From contig VBPC01000163.1 of assembly GCA_005887895.1 (NCBI GenBank), positions 1-45,808 on the forward strand: DNA of 45,808 bases. Direction: 5' to 3'. The notes below the pieces were generated by a model that saw nothing but the letters and a program-made list of their open reading frames with translations, was not told the DNA's origin and made no database searches. A program made the position numbers and the translations under genes. Of the stretch, positions 9,359 to 17,169 are shown piece by piece. Within the stretch, counting starts at the first letter, position 1. The number at the start of each line of letters is the position of its first letter. The DNA comes from Candidatus Rokuibacteriota bacterium (GTDB lineage: Bacteria > Methylomirabilota > Methylomirabilia > Rokubacteriales > CSP1-6).

Positions 9359-10141
9359 TCAGCCGGCCGGCTCGCCGGCGTTGACGGGCAGGACCTGGCC
9401 GGAGATGTTGCGGGCGAGCGGACTGCAGAGGAACATCGCGGCGGCCGAGATGTCGTCGGCGGTCGCCATGCGCTTGAGCGGCGAGCGCTCGAGCATCGCC
9501 TTGCGCATGGCCTCCGGCGAGACGCCGCGCACCCGGGCCTGGCCCTCGATGACCCGATCGATCCGATCGCCCTCGATCGCCCCGGGGGCGACGCAGTTCA
9601 CCGTGATGTTGTGCGGCGCCAGCTCGAGGGCCATGCCGAACGTCATGCCGACCTGGCCGGCCTTGGCCGAGCAGTAGCCGATGCGGTAGGGCAGCCCGCG
9701 GCGCCCGGCGCCGGAGGAGATGTTGACGATGGCGCCGCCGCCGGCCTTGATCATCTCCGGCACCACGAAGCGGATGCACATGTACGAGGAGGTCAGGCAC
9801 GAGTTGATCGTGTAGAACCAGTCCTCCTCGGTGTACTCCTGCACGGGCTTGGTCGGCCCGCCGTCGCCCGCGTTGTTGACGAGGGTGTCGAGCGTGCCGA
9901 ACGCCGCGAGCCCGGCGGCCACCACGCGCTTGACGTCCGCCTCCCGGGCCGCGTCGCCGGTGATGGCGATCGCCCGCCCGCCGTCCTTGACGATCAGCGC
10001 CGCCGTCTCCTCGACCAGCGCGCCGGAGCGCGCGGTGCACACCACCGCGGCGCCCTCCCGCGCGAAGAGCCGGCTCATCACCCGCCCGATGCCCTTGCTC
10101 GCGCCCGTGATCAGCGCCACCTTGCCGTCCAGCAGGCCCAT
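9359..10141 (-). CDS. Short-chain dehydrogenase/reductase (SDR)
   Basis: A 260-residue classical SDR. Cofactor motif TGASKGIGR near residue 13, NNAGDGG near residue 90, a serine in NISSGAGRRG, and catalytic YCSAKAG (Tyr-x-x-x-Lys) near residue 155. The C-terminal SGQVLPVNAGEPAG is the usual substrate-loop end. It reduces or oxidises an alcohol/carbonyl using NAD(P). It is the first gene of the minus-strand set SDR, LLM oxidoreductase, MetE-like protein, and is divergent from the hybrid kinase gene. Confidence 0.92.
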   Translation of the reverse strand: MGLLDGKVALITGASKGIGRVMSRLFAREGAAVVCTARSGALVEETAALIVKDGGRAIAITGDAAREADVKRVVAAGLAAFGTLDTLVNNAGDGGPTKPVQEYTEEDWFYTINSCLTSSYMCIRFVVPEMIKAGGGAIVNISSGAGRRGLPYRIGYCSAKAGQVGMTFGMALELAPHNITVNCVAPGAIEGDRIDRVIEGQARVRGVSPEAMRKAMLERSPLKRMATADDISAAAMFLCSPLARNISGQVLPVNAGEPAG

Positions 10142-10362
10142 CGACGACTCCTGTCGCCGGGGGACCGGCAGCGGCTCCCCCGTTCCGGATTTGGAGCGAC
10201 CCAGCGTACACCAGGACGACCGGGGTCAGGCGCCTGGGTCGGGGGAACCCCGACAGTCCCGGCCGTGCATTCTCCTTGGTGCCCCGGCGCCCGGCCTTCT
10301 ATGCTGGAACAATCGAAGCGCCCATCCCCAAAGGCGATTCTGATGCCACGCATGGCCACGAC
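10142..10362. other. Divergent intergenic region with a small hairpin
   Basis: About 220 bases separate the SDR (minus) from the hybrid kinase (plus). It should hold promoters for both, but I see no convincing -35/-10 pair. A short perfect hairpin, GTCGGGG-GAA-CCCCGAC, lies at 10238-10254. Alternative kinase starts (TTG at 10276) would shorten the gap. Confidence 0.4.
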
Positions 10363-11709
10363 ATGACCGCCGGCCGGATCCTCATCGTCGACGACGAGCC
10401 AGTCAATGTCAGGCTGCTGGAGCGGCTCCTGCAGTCAGCCGGCTACGGCGAGATCGCCACCACGACCGATCCGCGTCGCGTCCTGGCGATCTATCGCGAC
10501 TTCAAGCCTGACCTCGTCCTGCTCGACCTGATGATGCCGCACCTCGACGGGGTGGCGGTGCTCGGCCAGCTCAAGGCGGAGATCCCCGCCGAGGCCTACC
10601 TGCCGGTCATCGTGCTGACGGCCGACGCGACCGCGGAGGCGAAGCGACGGGCCCTGTCGGCGGGCGCGCGGGACTTTCTCACCAAGCCGTTCGAGCAGTT
10701 CGAGATGCTGCTGCGCATCGGCAATCTCCTCGAGACGCGCCGGCTGCACGTGGCGCTCGCCGAGCACAATCGCTCGCTCGAGGAGACGGTTCGCCAGCGC
10801 ACCGAGCAGCTGCTCCAGAGCGAGAAGGTCGCCACCATGGGCGCCCTGCTGGCCGGGGTGGCGCACGAGCTCAACAACCCGCTCGCGGTCGTCAGCGGGC
10901 AGGCCCAGCTGCTGCACCGGCCCAACCAGGATCCGAGCGTCCAGCACCGGGCCAAGCGAATCAGCGACGCCGCCGACCGGTGCGTGCGGATCGTCCGCAA
11001 CTTCCTGGCGCTGGCCCGGCAGCGGCCGCCCGAGCGCAGCCGCACCATGCTGAAGGAGGTGCTCGACGGGGCGGTCGAGCTCCTCGGCTACGAGCTCAGG
11101 ACCGACAGCGTCGAGGTCGTCGTCGACGTTCCCGAGGGTCTGCCCGTGCTCTGGGCCGATCCCCATCAGCTCCACCAGGTCCTCGTCAACCTGATCACCA
11201 ACGCCCACCACGCCATGCGCCGCCAGGAGCGCCCGCGCCGTCTCAGCCTGACTGTCCGGCACGATACCGCCGCCGGCCGCGTCTCGCTCGCCATCGCCGA
11301 CACCGGCGCGGGAATTCCCCGCGAGATCCAGCAGAAGATCTTCGAGGCGTTCTTCACGACGAAGGCCCAGGGCGAGGGGACGGGGCTGGGGCTCTCGCTC
11401 TGCCGGAGCATCGTCGAGGAGCACGGCGGCGTCCTGACGGTCGAGAGCACGGTCGGCGTCGGCACGACGTTCCGGATCGAGCTGCCCTCGTCGTGGACGA
11501 CGAGGCCTCGATCGCCGAGGTGCTGGCCGACTCGTTCGAACGCGACGGGCACACCGTCGCCGTCGCGAGCAACGGCGCGGTCGCGCTGGAGCTGCTCGAG
11601 CGCGAGCCCTTCGACCTGGTCGTCTCGGACACGAAGATGCCGGTGCTCGACGGGGAGCGCTTCTACGGCGAGGTCGCGCGACGGTTCCCGGCCCTCCGGC
11701 GGCGCGTGA
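10363..11709 (+). CDS. Hybrid two-component protein, REC-HisKA-HATPase (frameshifted before a C-terminal receiver)
   Basis: From the ATG at 10363: an N-terminal receiver (RILIVDDEPVNVRLL, phospho-acceptor D55 in LVLLDLMMP, K in FLTKPFE), a coiled linker (EETVRQRTEQLLQSEKV), the H-box GVAHELNNPLAVVSG with H168, and a HATPase_c domain with N-box LVNLITNAHHAM, IADTGAGIP and GTGLGLSLC. There are no transmembrane segments, so it is cytoplasmic and probably driven by phosphorylation of its own receiver. After FRIELP (about 11486) the frame runs into low-complexity sequence to a stop at 11707, while a complete receiver continues in the -1 frame. The functional protein would therefore be REC-HK-REC. 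Upstream in-frame starts exist (TTG at 10276); I chose the ATG just before the receiver. Confidence 0.85.
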   Translation: MTAGRILIVDDEPVNVRLLERLLQSAGYGEIATTTDPRRVLAIYRDFKPDLVLLDLMMPHLDGVAVLGQLKAEIPAEAYLPVIVLTADATAEAKRRALSAGARDFLTKPFEQFEMLLRIGNLLETRRLHVALAEHNRSLEETVRQRTEQLLQSEKVATMGALLAGVAHELNNPLAVVSGQAQLLHRPNQDPSVQHRAKRISDAADRCVRIVRNFLALARQRPPERSRTMLKEVLDGAVELLGYELRTDSVEVVVDVPEGLPVLWADPHQLHQVLVNLITNAHHAMRRQERPRRLSLTVRHDTAAGRVSLAIADTGAGIPREIQQKIFEAFFTTKAQGEGTGLGLSLCRSIVEEHGGVLTVESTVGVGTTFRIELPSSWTTRPRSPRCWPTRSNATGTPSPSRATARSRWSCSSASPSTWSSRTRRCRCSTGSASTARSRDGSRPSGGA

Positions 11710-11855
11710 TCTTCGTGACCGGCGATGCGCTCAGCCGCGAGAAGCGCCAGTTCCTGGAAAGCACCGGCGCCCCGTTCCTGAACAAGCCGTTCGACCTCGA
11801 GGAGCTCCGTCGGCTGGTGCAGTCCGTCCTCGCTGGAGAGCGACCGTCTGCGTGA
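11487..11855 (+). pseudogene. Receiver domain detached from the hybrid kinase by a -1 frameshift
   Basis: In the -1 frame relative to the kinase, the sequence from 11487 reads LVVDDEASIAEVLADSFERD, then LVVSDTKMPVLDG with acceptor aspartate codon at 11628-11630, FVTGDA, and NKPFDLEELRRLV, ending at 11853-11855. This is a full CheY-like domain. The only canonical in-frame start near its beginning is GTG at 11493, which would remove part of beta-strand 1, so independent translation would give a damaged fold. HATPase end and receiver start abut with no linker, unlike typical hybrid kinases. A small deletion, a base error or an assembly fault explains it best. No slippery heptamer is visible at the switch point. 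Confidence 0.75.
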
Positions 11856-11940
11856 CGCTTCGGCGACGCTGAACCGAGGCGGGGTCTTCCTGTCGACGCT
11901 GCCGGCCGGGTCCGGTGAGCGCCGGCTCGCCCTCGCGACG

Positions 11941-14900
11941 GTGCTGGCGTCGGTCGCGCTCTTCCTCGCCGCGGTGCCGTTCGCGAAGGTTCCGCTCGGG
12001 CAGGTGTGGGCCTTCATTCCGATCTATCAGTCGGCGCTGGTGGTCAACGACCTCATCACGGCGATCCTGTTGTTCGGCCAGTTCGGCTTCTTGCGCTCGC
12101 GGGCGCTGCTGGTGCTGGCCGGCGGCTACCTGTTCACCGCGGTCATGGCGATCTCCCACATGCTGACGTTTCCCGGCTTGTTCGCGTCGACCGGCCTCCT
12201 CGGCGCCGGGCCCCAGAGCACCGCCTGGATGTTCATGTTCTGGCACGGCGGTTTTCCCCTGTGCGTCATCGTGTACGCGATGCTCGAGGACGAGGGATGG
12301 GACACGAGCCGGCCGCGCGGTCGCGCCGGCGGAGCCATCCTGTCGACCGTGGCGACGGCGCTCCTCGCGGCGGCCGTCCTGACGCTGCTGGCCACCGCGG
12401 GCCAGGGCGCGCTGCCCGCGATCATGGAGGGCAGCCACTACACCGCGTCGATGCGGGTCGTGGTGTCGAGCACGTGGGGGCTGAGTCTGCTGGCCCTGGT
12501 CGTGCTCTGGCGACGCCGGCCGCGGGTGGTGCTCGATGTCTGGCTCATGGTCGTCATGTGCGCGTGGCTCCTCGACATCGCCCTGGCCGCCATTTTCAAC
12601 GCCGGGCGCTTCGATCTCGGTTTCTATGCCGGGCGCATCTACGGCCTGGCGGCGGCCAGCTTCGTGCTGGCGGTGCTTCTGGTCGAGCACGGCCGGCTCT
12701 ACGCGCGGCTGGTCGAGGCCCATGAGGGCGAGCAGCACGCGCGGCAGCGGGTGCAGGCCGCCCTGCTGGAGAGCGAGGATCGTACGCGGCTGATCGTGGA
12801 TCACGCGCTCGACGCGGTCATCACGATGGACGTCGAGGGGCGCATCACGAGCTGGAACCCGCAGGCCGCGGCGATCTTCGGCTGGCCCGCGGAGGCGGTC
12901 GTCGGCCGGCGGCTGTCGGAGACGATCGTTCCGCCGGCCCACCGCGAAGCCCACGAGCGCGGCCTCGCGCATTTCCGCCGGACGGGCGAGGGCCCGGTGC
13001 TGAATCGCCGCATCGAGCTGACCGCGCTTCGGCGCGACGGGACCGAGATCCCGGTCGAACTCGCCATCACGCCGCTGCAACTCGGGGGCGCCACCGTCTT
13101 CAGCGCGTTTCTTCGCGATATCACCGAGCGGCGCCAGAGCGAGATCGCGCGGACCCGGCTCGCCGCCATCGTCGACTCCTCGGACGATGTGATCGTGAGC
13201 AAGACGTTGGCGGGCGTCATCACCTCCTGGAACCGAGCCGCCGAACGGATGTTCGGCTGGACCGCCGCCGAGGGAGAGCGTGTCGATCACTTCGAGACGA
13301 TCCGGGTCACCAAGGACGGACGGCACGTGGACGTATCGCTCACGGTGTCGCCGGTGCGGGACCCCGCCGGCACCATCGTCGGCGCCTCCAAGATCGTTCG
13401 CGACATCACCGAGCGGCGGCGGATGGAACAGGCGCTTCGGGATAGTGAAAATAGCTTCCGCCTCCTGTTTGCGGGCAACCCCGTGCCGATGTGGGTGTAT
13501 GACGTGGCGACGCTGGACTTCCTGGAGGTCAACGCGGCCACGGTCGCGCACTACGGCTACTCGCGCGCGGAATTTCTCCGAATGCGCATCACCGACATCC
13601 GTCCGAATGAGGATATTCCCAGGCTCCTGGAGACGGTGGCCACGCTCTCGGCGAATGCTCCGGCGCACGTGCACCACGCCGGAGCCTGGCGGCATCGGCT
13701 CAAAGACGGTCGCGTGCGAGACGTGAACGTCGCGTCGCACGCCATCGAATTTGGTGGCCGCCCGGCTGTCCTGGTCGTCGCGACCGATGTGACCGAACTC
13801 AAGCAGGCCGAGGTCGCCCTCAAGACGTATGCCGAGCGGCTCGGCGTCCTGCACGAGATCGACCAGGCGATCATCGCCGGCACAGCGCCGGTGGCCATCG
13901 CCGAGGCCGCCCTGCGACGGCTACGAGATCTACTCGGCGTTCCGCGCACGATCGTGAACCTGTTCGATCTGCACGCCGGCACGGTGGAGTGGCTCGCCGG
14001 CGTCGGCCGCCACCGCACGCACCTGGGACCCGGCGTGCGCTTTTCCCTCGAGTTCATGGGCGATGTCGAGGCTCTCCGAAGAGGGGAATTGCAGGTGCTC
14101 GACCTCGCGGGGCTGCCGTCCGGACCGGAGGTCGACGCCCTGCGGCAGTCCGGGGTCCACACGTACATGGTCGTGCCCATGATCGCTGGCGGCGAGCTCA
14201 TTGGTGGACTCAGCTTCGGTGGAGCGCCGAGCGAGTTCTCCCCGGAGCAGATCAGCATTGCTCGGGAAACGGCGGCGCAACTCGCCATCGCGATCGACCA
14301 GGCCCGCCTCCACGAGCGCGTGAAGCGTCAGGCGGAGGAGCTCGAAGAGCGCGTGCGCGAGCGCACGCTGGAGCTCCGCGACGCCAACGAGGCGCTGGAG
14401 GCCGAGGTCGAGCGGCGCCGGCAGGCCCAGGCCGAGGCCGACCGCGCGAACCAGGCCAAGAGCAGCTTCCTCTCCCGCATGAGCCACGAGCTGCGCACGC
14501 CGCTGAATGCCATCCTCGGGTTCGGACAGCTGCTCGAGATGGCCGCCGACGGTGGTCGCGATCGCGAGAGCGTCCAGCAGATTCTCAAGGGTGGCCGCCA
14601 TCTGCTGACGCTGATCAACGAGGTCCTCGACATCGCGCGGATCGAGGCCGGGCGCCTGTCGTTCTCGCTGGAGCCCGTGCAGGTGCACGATGCCATCGCG
14701 CGGGTCCTCGATCTGGCGCGGCCCCTGGCCGCCGAGCGTCGCATCGCCGTGGAGACGGATGCCACGGCCGTCGGCGACCGGCACGTTCTCGCCGACAGCC
14801 AGCGCCTCCAGCAAGTCCTGCTCAACCTGGTGTCGAACGGGATCAAGTACAACCGCCCGGGTGGAACGCTGTCGGTGACCTGCCGCGAGGCGTCGCCCGG

Positions 14901-15597
14901 GCGGCTGCGAATCACCGTCAGCGATACCGGCCCCGGGCTCGCGCCGGCCCTCCAGGCGCGCCTGTTCATGCCGTTCGAGCGTCTCGGGGCCGAGACCGGA
15001 GACGTGGAAGGCACCGGGCTCGGTCTGGCGCTGTCCAAGGGGCTCGTCGAGGCGATGGGCGGCGTCATCGGCGTCGACAGCGTGGAAGGGGAGGGCAGCC
15101 GGTTCTGGGTCGAGCTGCCGGAGACGGACACGCCGGTCGCCGCTCACCTGACCCCGGCCCAGGGCTCGACGGTGGCGACGTCGACGCACGAGCACGGCAC
15201 GGTGCTCTACGTCGAAGACAATCCCTCGAACCTGCAGCTCGTGGCCCACGTCCTCACCCATCGCCCCGGCGTGCGCTTGATCCCGGCCATGCAGGGGCGT
15301 CTCGGCCTGGAGCTGGCCCGCGAGCATCGTCCCGACGCGATCCTGCTCGACCTGCACCTGCCGGATGTTCCGGGCGAGCACGTGCTTCGCGCGATCCGCG
15401 CCGACGCCGACTTGCGGCCGACACCGGTCATCGTCCTGAGCGCCGACGCGACGCCCGGACAGGTCAAGCGGCTCCTGGATGCCGGCGCCGACGACTATCT
15501 GACCAAGCCGCTGGACGTCCGACAGCTCCTCGCCGCCGTCGATCGCGTCCTGACCGCGAAGCACCGGCCGCCGGCTCCCGGTCCCTCCCGCGCGTAG
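11941..15597 (+). CDS. Membrane hybrid histidine kinase: MASE4-like sensor, PAS x3, GAF, HisKA, HATPase, REC
   Basis: About 1,218 residues. Residues 1-250 are a multi-helix membrane sensor resembling MASE4 (IPIYQSALVVNDLITAIL; HMLTFPGLF). PAS1 is near 277-395, PAS2 near 403-490, PAS3 near 499-620, GAF near 633-790, then a coiled coil. H849 in SRMSHELRTPLNAILGF is the phosphorylated His; HATPase boxes are LNLVSNGIKYN, VSDTGPGL and GTGLGLALSKG; the receiver has D1137 in ILLDLHLPD. PAS2 is short: GWTAAE runs directly into GERVDHFE, skipping the usual middle of the domain. GTG at 11941 is the only canonical start, has no clear ribosome site, and the frame is open back to about 11,782, so the true start may be upstream. 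It follows the other hybrid kinase closely. Confidence 0.88.
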   Translation: MLASVALFLAAVPFAKVPLGQVWAFIPIYQSALVVNDLITAILLFGQFGFLRSRALLVLAGGYLFTAVMAISHMLTFPGLFASTGLLGAGPQSTAWMFMFWHGGFPLCVIVYAMLEDEGWDTSRPRGRAGGAILSTVATALLAAAVLTLLATAGQGALPAIMEGSHYTASMRVVVSSTWGLSLLALVVLWRRRPRVVLDVWLMVVMCAWLLDIALAAIFNAGRFDLGFYAGRIYGLAAASFVLAVLLVEHGRLYARLVEAHEGEQHARQRVQAALLESEDRTRLIVDHALDAVITMDVEGRITSWNPQAAAIFGWPAEAVVGRRLSETIVPPAHREAHERGLAHFRRTGEGPVLNRRIELTALRRDGTEIPVELAITPLQLGGATVFSAFLRDITERRQSEIARTRLAAIVDSSDDVIVSKTLAGVITSWNRAAERMFGWTAAEGERVDHFETIRVTKDGRHVDVSLTVSPVRDPAGTIVGASKIVRDITERRRMEQALRDSENSFRLLFAGNPVPMWVYDVATLDFLEVNAATVAHYGYSRAEFLRMRITDIRPNEDIPRLLETVATLSANAPAHVHHAGAWRHRLKDGRVRDVNVASHAIEFGGRPAVLVVATDVTELKQAEVALKTYAERLGVLHEIDQAIIAGTAPVAIAEAALRRLRDLLGVPRTIVNLFDLHAGTVEWLAGVGRHRTHLGPGVRFSLEFMGDVEALRRGELQVLDLAGLPSGPEVDALRQSGVHTYMVVPMIAGGELIGGLSFGGAPSEFSPEQISIARETAAQLAIAIDQARLHERVKRQAEELEERVRERTLELRDANEALEAEVERRRQAQAEADRANQAKSSFLSRMSHELRTPLNAILGFGQLLEMAADGGRDRESVQQILKGGRHLLTLINEVLDIARIEAGRLSFSLEPVQVHDAIARVLDLARPLAAERRIAVETDATAVGDRHVLADSQRLQQVLLNLVSNGIKYNRPGGTLSVTCREASPGRLRITVSDTGPGLAPALQARLFMPFERLGAETGDVEGTGLGLALSKGLVEAMGGVIGVDSVEGEGSRFWVELPETDTPVAAHLTPAQGSTVATSTHEHGTVLYVEDNPSNLQLVAHVLTHRPGVRLIPAMQGRLGLELAREHRPDAILLDLHLPDVPGEHVLRAIRADADLRPTPVIVLSADATPGQVKRLLDAGADDYLTKPLDVRQLLAAVDRVLTAKHRPPAPGPSRA
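14927..15127 (+). repeat. 201-bp direct repeat, copy A (inside kinase HATPase domain)
   Basis: This stretch encodes the end of the HATPase domain of the second hybrid kinase, from the G1-box region (GPGLAPALQ) through GTGLGLALSKG to FWVELPET. It is identical base for base to 15993-16193, exactly 1,066 bases downstream. Here the copy lies in its natural protein context, so it is the likely source. Confidence 0.95.
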
Positions 15598-15685
15598 ATC
15601 CCCATCGGCTCCCGGCGCTTGAGCGCCGCGCGGTCGTCGCGCACAATGCAATCGCTCGGGCACCGACTGCTCGCGGGAGGAACCC

Positions 15686-15828
15686 ATGAAGCGTTTCCTA
15701 TTGCTCGTGTGTCGGTCGACATCCCACGGCCGCGCCCGCTGGCCGCCAAGCGCCAGCCGGCGATGCTCGCGTGCGTGGACGAGATCTGGCGGCTGATCGA
15801 GGAAGAAGTCCGGCCGGGCCGGCGATGA
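15686..15828 (+). pseudogene. Broken small exported-protein gene (start and end in different frames)
   Basis: A strong ribosome site (GGGAGG, 15675-15680) precedes an ATG at 15686 that reads MKRFLLLV, a classic signal-peptide beginning, but this frame then becomes arginine/serine-rich and stops after 36 codons. In the frame one base back, plausible protein sequence follows (SVDIPRPRPLAAKRQPAML, ending EEVRPGRR and TGA at 15826-15828). The simplest reading is a gene whose middle is missing and whose frame was broken near 15,707. I do not recognise the product. Calling the second part a separate tiny gene from GTG 15709 is possible but less likely. Confidence 0.4.
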
Positions 15829-15844
15829 GCAAGGCCGCCCGCCG

Positions 15845-16220
15845 GTGAGCGTGGACGACGTCGAGTTCTACCGGATGGTCCGCGCGCGGCTCGAGCACGA
15901 GGCCGGGCTGACGGTGAACCGGTTGTCGTGGCTGGTGGCCTCGCAATCGTTCCTGTTCACGGCCTACGCGATCACGCTCAACGGCGTCGCCGCCGGCCCC
16001 GGGCTCGCGCCGGCCCTCCAGGCGCGCCTGTTCATGCCGTTCGAGCGTCTCGGGGCCGAGACCGGAGACGTGGAAGGCACCGGGCTCGGTCTGGCGCTGT
16101 CCAAGGGGCTCGTCGAGGCGATGGGCGGCGTCATCGGCGTCGACAGCGTGGAAGGGGAGGGCAGCCGGTTCTGGGTCGAGCTGCCGGAGACGGCTCGCGC
16201 TGCTGATCGCCGGCCGCTAG
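15845..16220 (+). pseudogene. Small membrane-protein gene interrupted by a 201-bp copy of kinase sequence
   Basis: From GTG 15845 the protein reads MSVDDVEFYRMVRARLEHEA, then VNRLSWLVASQSFLFTAYAITLNGV, the start of a small membrane protein with one hydrophobic helix. At 15993 it passes directly into an exact copy of the neighbouring kinase's HATPase region. After the copy ends at 16193, hydrophobic sequence resumes in another frame (LALLIAGR) and ends at TAG 16218-16220, sharing CTAG with the stop of the converging HlyD gene. The natural middle of the gene seems to be replaced. The uninterrupted frame continues far beyond 16220, but that is antisense to hlyD and not a real fusion. I do not know the function of the parent protein. 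Confidence 0.7.
15993..16193 (+). repeat. 201-bp direct repeat, copy B (misplaced)
   Basis: Identical in all 201 bases to 14927-15127 and in the same reading frame as the truncated membrane-protein start, so it encodes GPGLAPALQ to ELPET again. Bases on either side (15992 and 16194) differ from those around copy A, so the ends are sharp. No target-site duplication or transposase is evident. Confidence 0.95.
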
Positions 16221-17155
16221 CGCGTCTTGATGGCCGGCACGACCGACATCCCGGGGCCGAGGCGGCTGGGATCGTCGGGCAGGCGATCGAAGACGATCTT
16301 CACCGGCACCCGCTGCACCACCTTCACGTAGTTGCCGGTGGCGTTCTCGGGCGGCAGCAGGCTGAAGCGCGCCCCGGTGCCGGCCTGGATGCTGTCGACA
16401 TGCCCCTTGAGGACGACGTGCGGATAGGCGTCGACCTTGATGTCGACCGGCTGCCCCGGCCGCACATTCGTGAGCTGCGTCTCCTTGAAGTTCGCGATGA
16501 CCCAGAAGTCGTTCGGCACGATCGTCATCAGCGCCTGCCCGACCTGCACGTAGGCGCCTTCTTCCACGGTCCGGTGGGTCACGCGCCCCGCCTCCGGCGC
16601 GGTGATGCCGGTGTACTCGAGCTTCAGCTCGGCCTCGGCCGCCCGCTTGCGCGCGGCCTCGGCGTCGGCGGCGCGCATGCGGGCCGTGGCCAGTGCAGTG
16701 TCGAGCGCCTGGCGCGCGATCAGCTGGCGCGCGAAAAGCTGCTCGGCCCGACGGGCGTCGGCGGCCGCGTTCTCGGCGGCGACCGCGGCTGCCTGCGCCT
16801 CGGCCTCGGCCTGGTCGGCCTGGGCCCGGTACTCGCGGTCGTCCAGCTGCACGAGCAGGTCGCCCTGCTTCACCCATTGGTTGTCGGCGACCGCGAGGCG
16901 GACGACGCGCCCGGCGACTTGGGCGCTGATGCGAACGATGCGGCCCTCGATGAACGCGTCGTCGGTCGAGACCCGCCCCGAGGCGCGCCACCACCAGGCG
17001 CCGGCCGCGAGGGCGACGACGATCAGCGCGATCACCATCGCCAGCCTGAACCAGCGCTGACGGTACAGCGGCCGGGGCAGCGTCGGCCCTGGTTGCGGCC
17101 CGCCGCCGTCGGTGGCGGGCGGCGAGGTCTGCGTGGTCGTCGACGTCGGTTCCAT
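16217..17155 (-). CDS. HlyD/EmrA family efflux periplasmic adaptor
   Basis: A 312-residue membrane-fusion protein. One transmembrane helix, LAMVIALIVVALAAGAWWW, lies near residues 38-57, followed by TDDAFIEGRIVRISAQVAG (barrel/lipoyl entry), an alanine/glutamate-rich alpha-hairpin of moderate length (about 100-170), and the beta-barrel with ITAPEAGRVTHRTVEEGAYV and IANFKETQL. These are EmrA features. It links an inner-membrane DHA2 pump to an outer-membrane channel for export of hydrophobic drugs. The start is the ATG at 17153-17155, 14 bases downstream of the pump stop; an upstream in-frame start is inside the pump gene. No TolC-type gene is in the window. Confidence 0.92.
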   Translation of the reverse strand: MEPTSTTTQTSPPATDGGGPQPGPTLPRPLYRQRWFRLAMVIALIVVALAAGAWWWRASGRVSTDDAFIEGRIVRISAQVAGRVVRLAVADNQWVKQGDLLVQLDDREYRAQADQAEAEAQAAAVAAENAAADARRAEQLFARQLIARQALDTALATARMRAADAEAARKRAAEAELKLEYTGITAPEAGRVTHRTVEEGAYVQVGQALMTIVPNDFWVIANFKETQLTNVRPGQPVDIKVDAYPHVVLKGHVDSIQAGTGARFSLLPPENATGNYVKVVQRVPVKIVFDRLPDDPSRLGPGMSVVPAIKTR

Positions 17156-17169
17156 CCCAGCGCTCGCTT

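Noticed and set aside
10238-10254. Hairpin GTCGGGG-GAA-CCCCGAC as a terminator
   Set aside because: It lies between divergent genes, where no transcript should end, and has no T-tract.
11480-11500. Programmed -1 frameshift in the first hybrid kinase
   Set aside because: No slippery heptamer or downstream hairpin is evident, and the normal linker also seems lost; a mutation or assembly fault is simpler. Kept only as an alternative.
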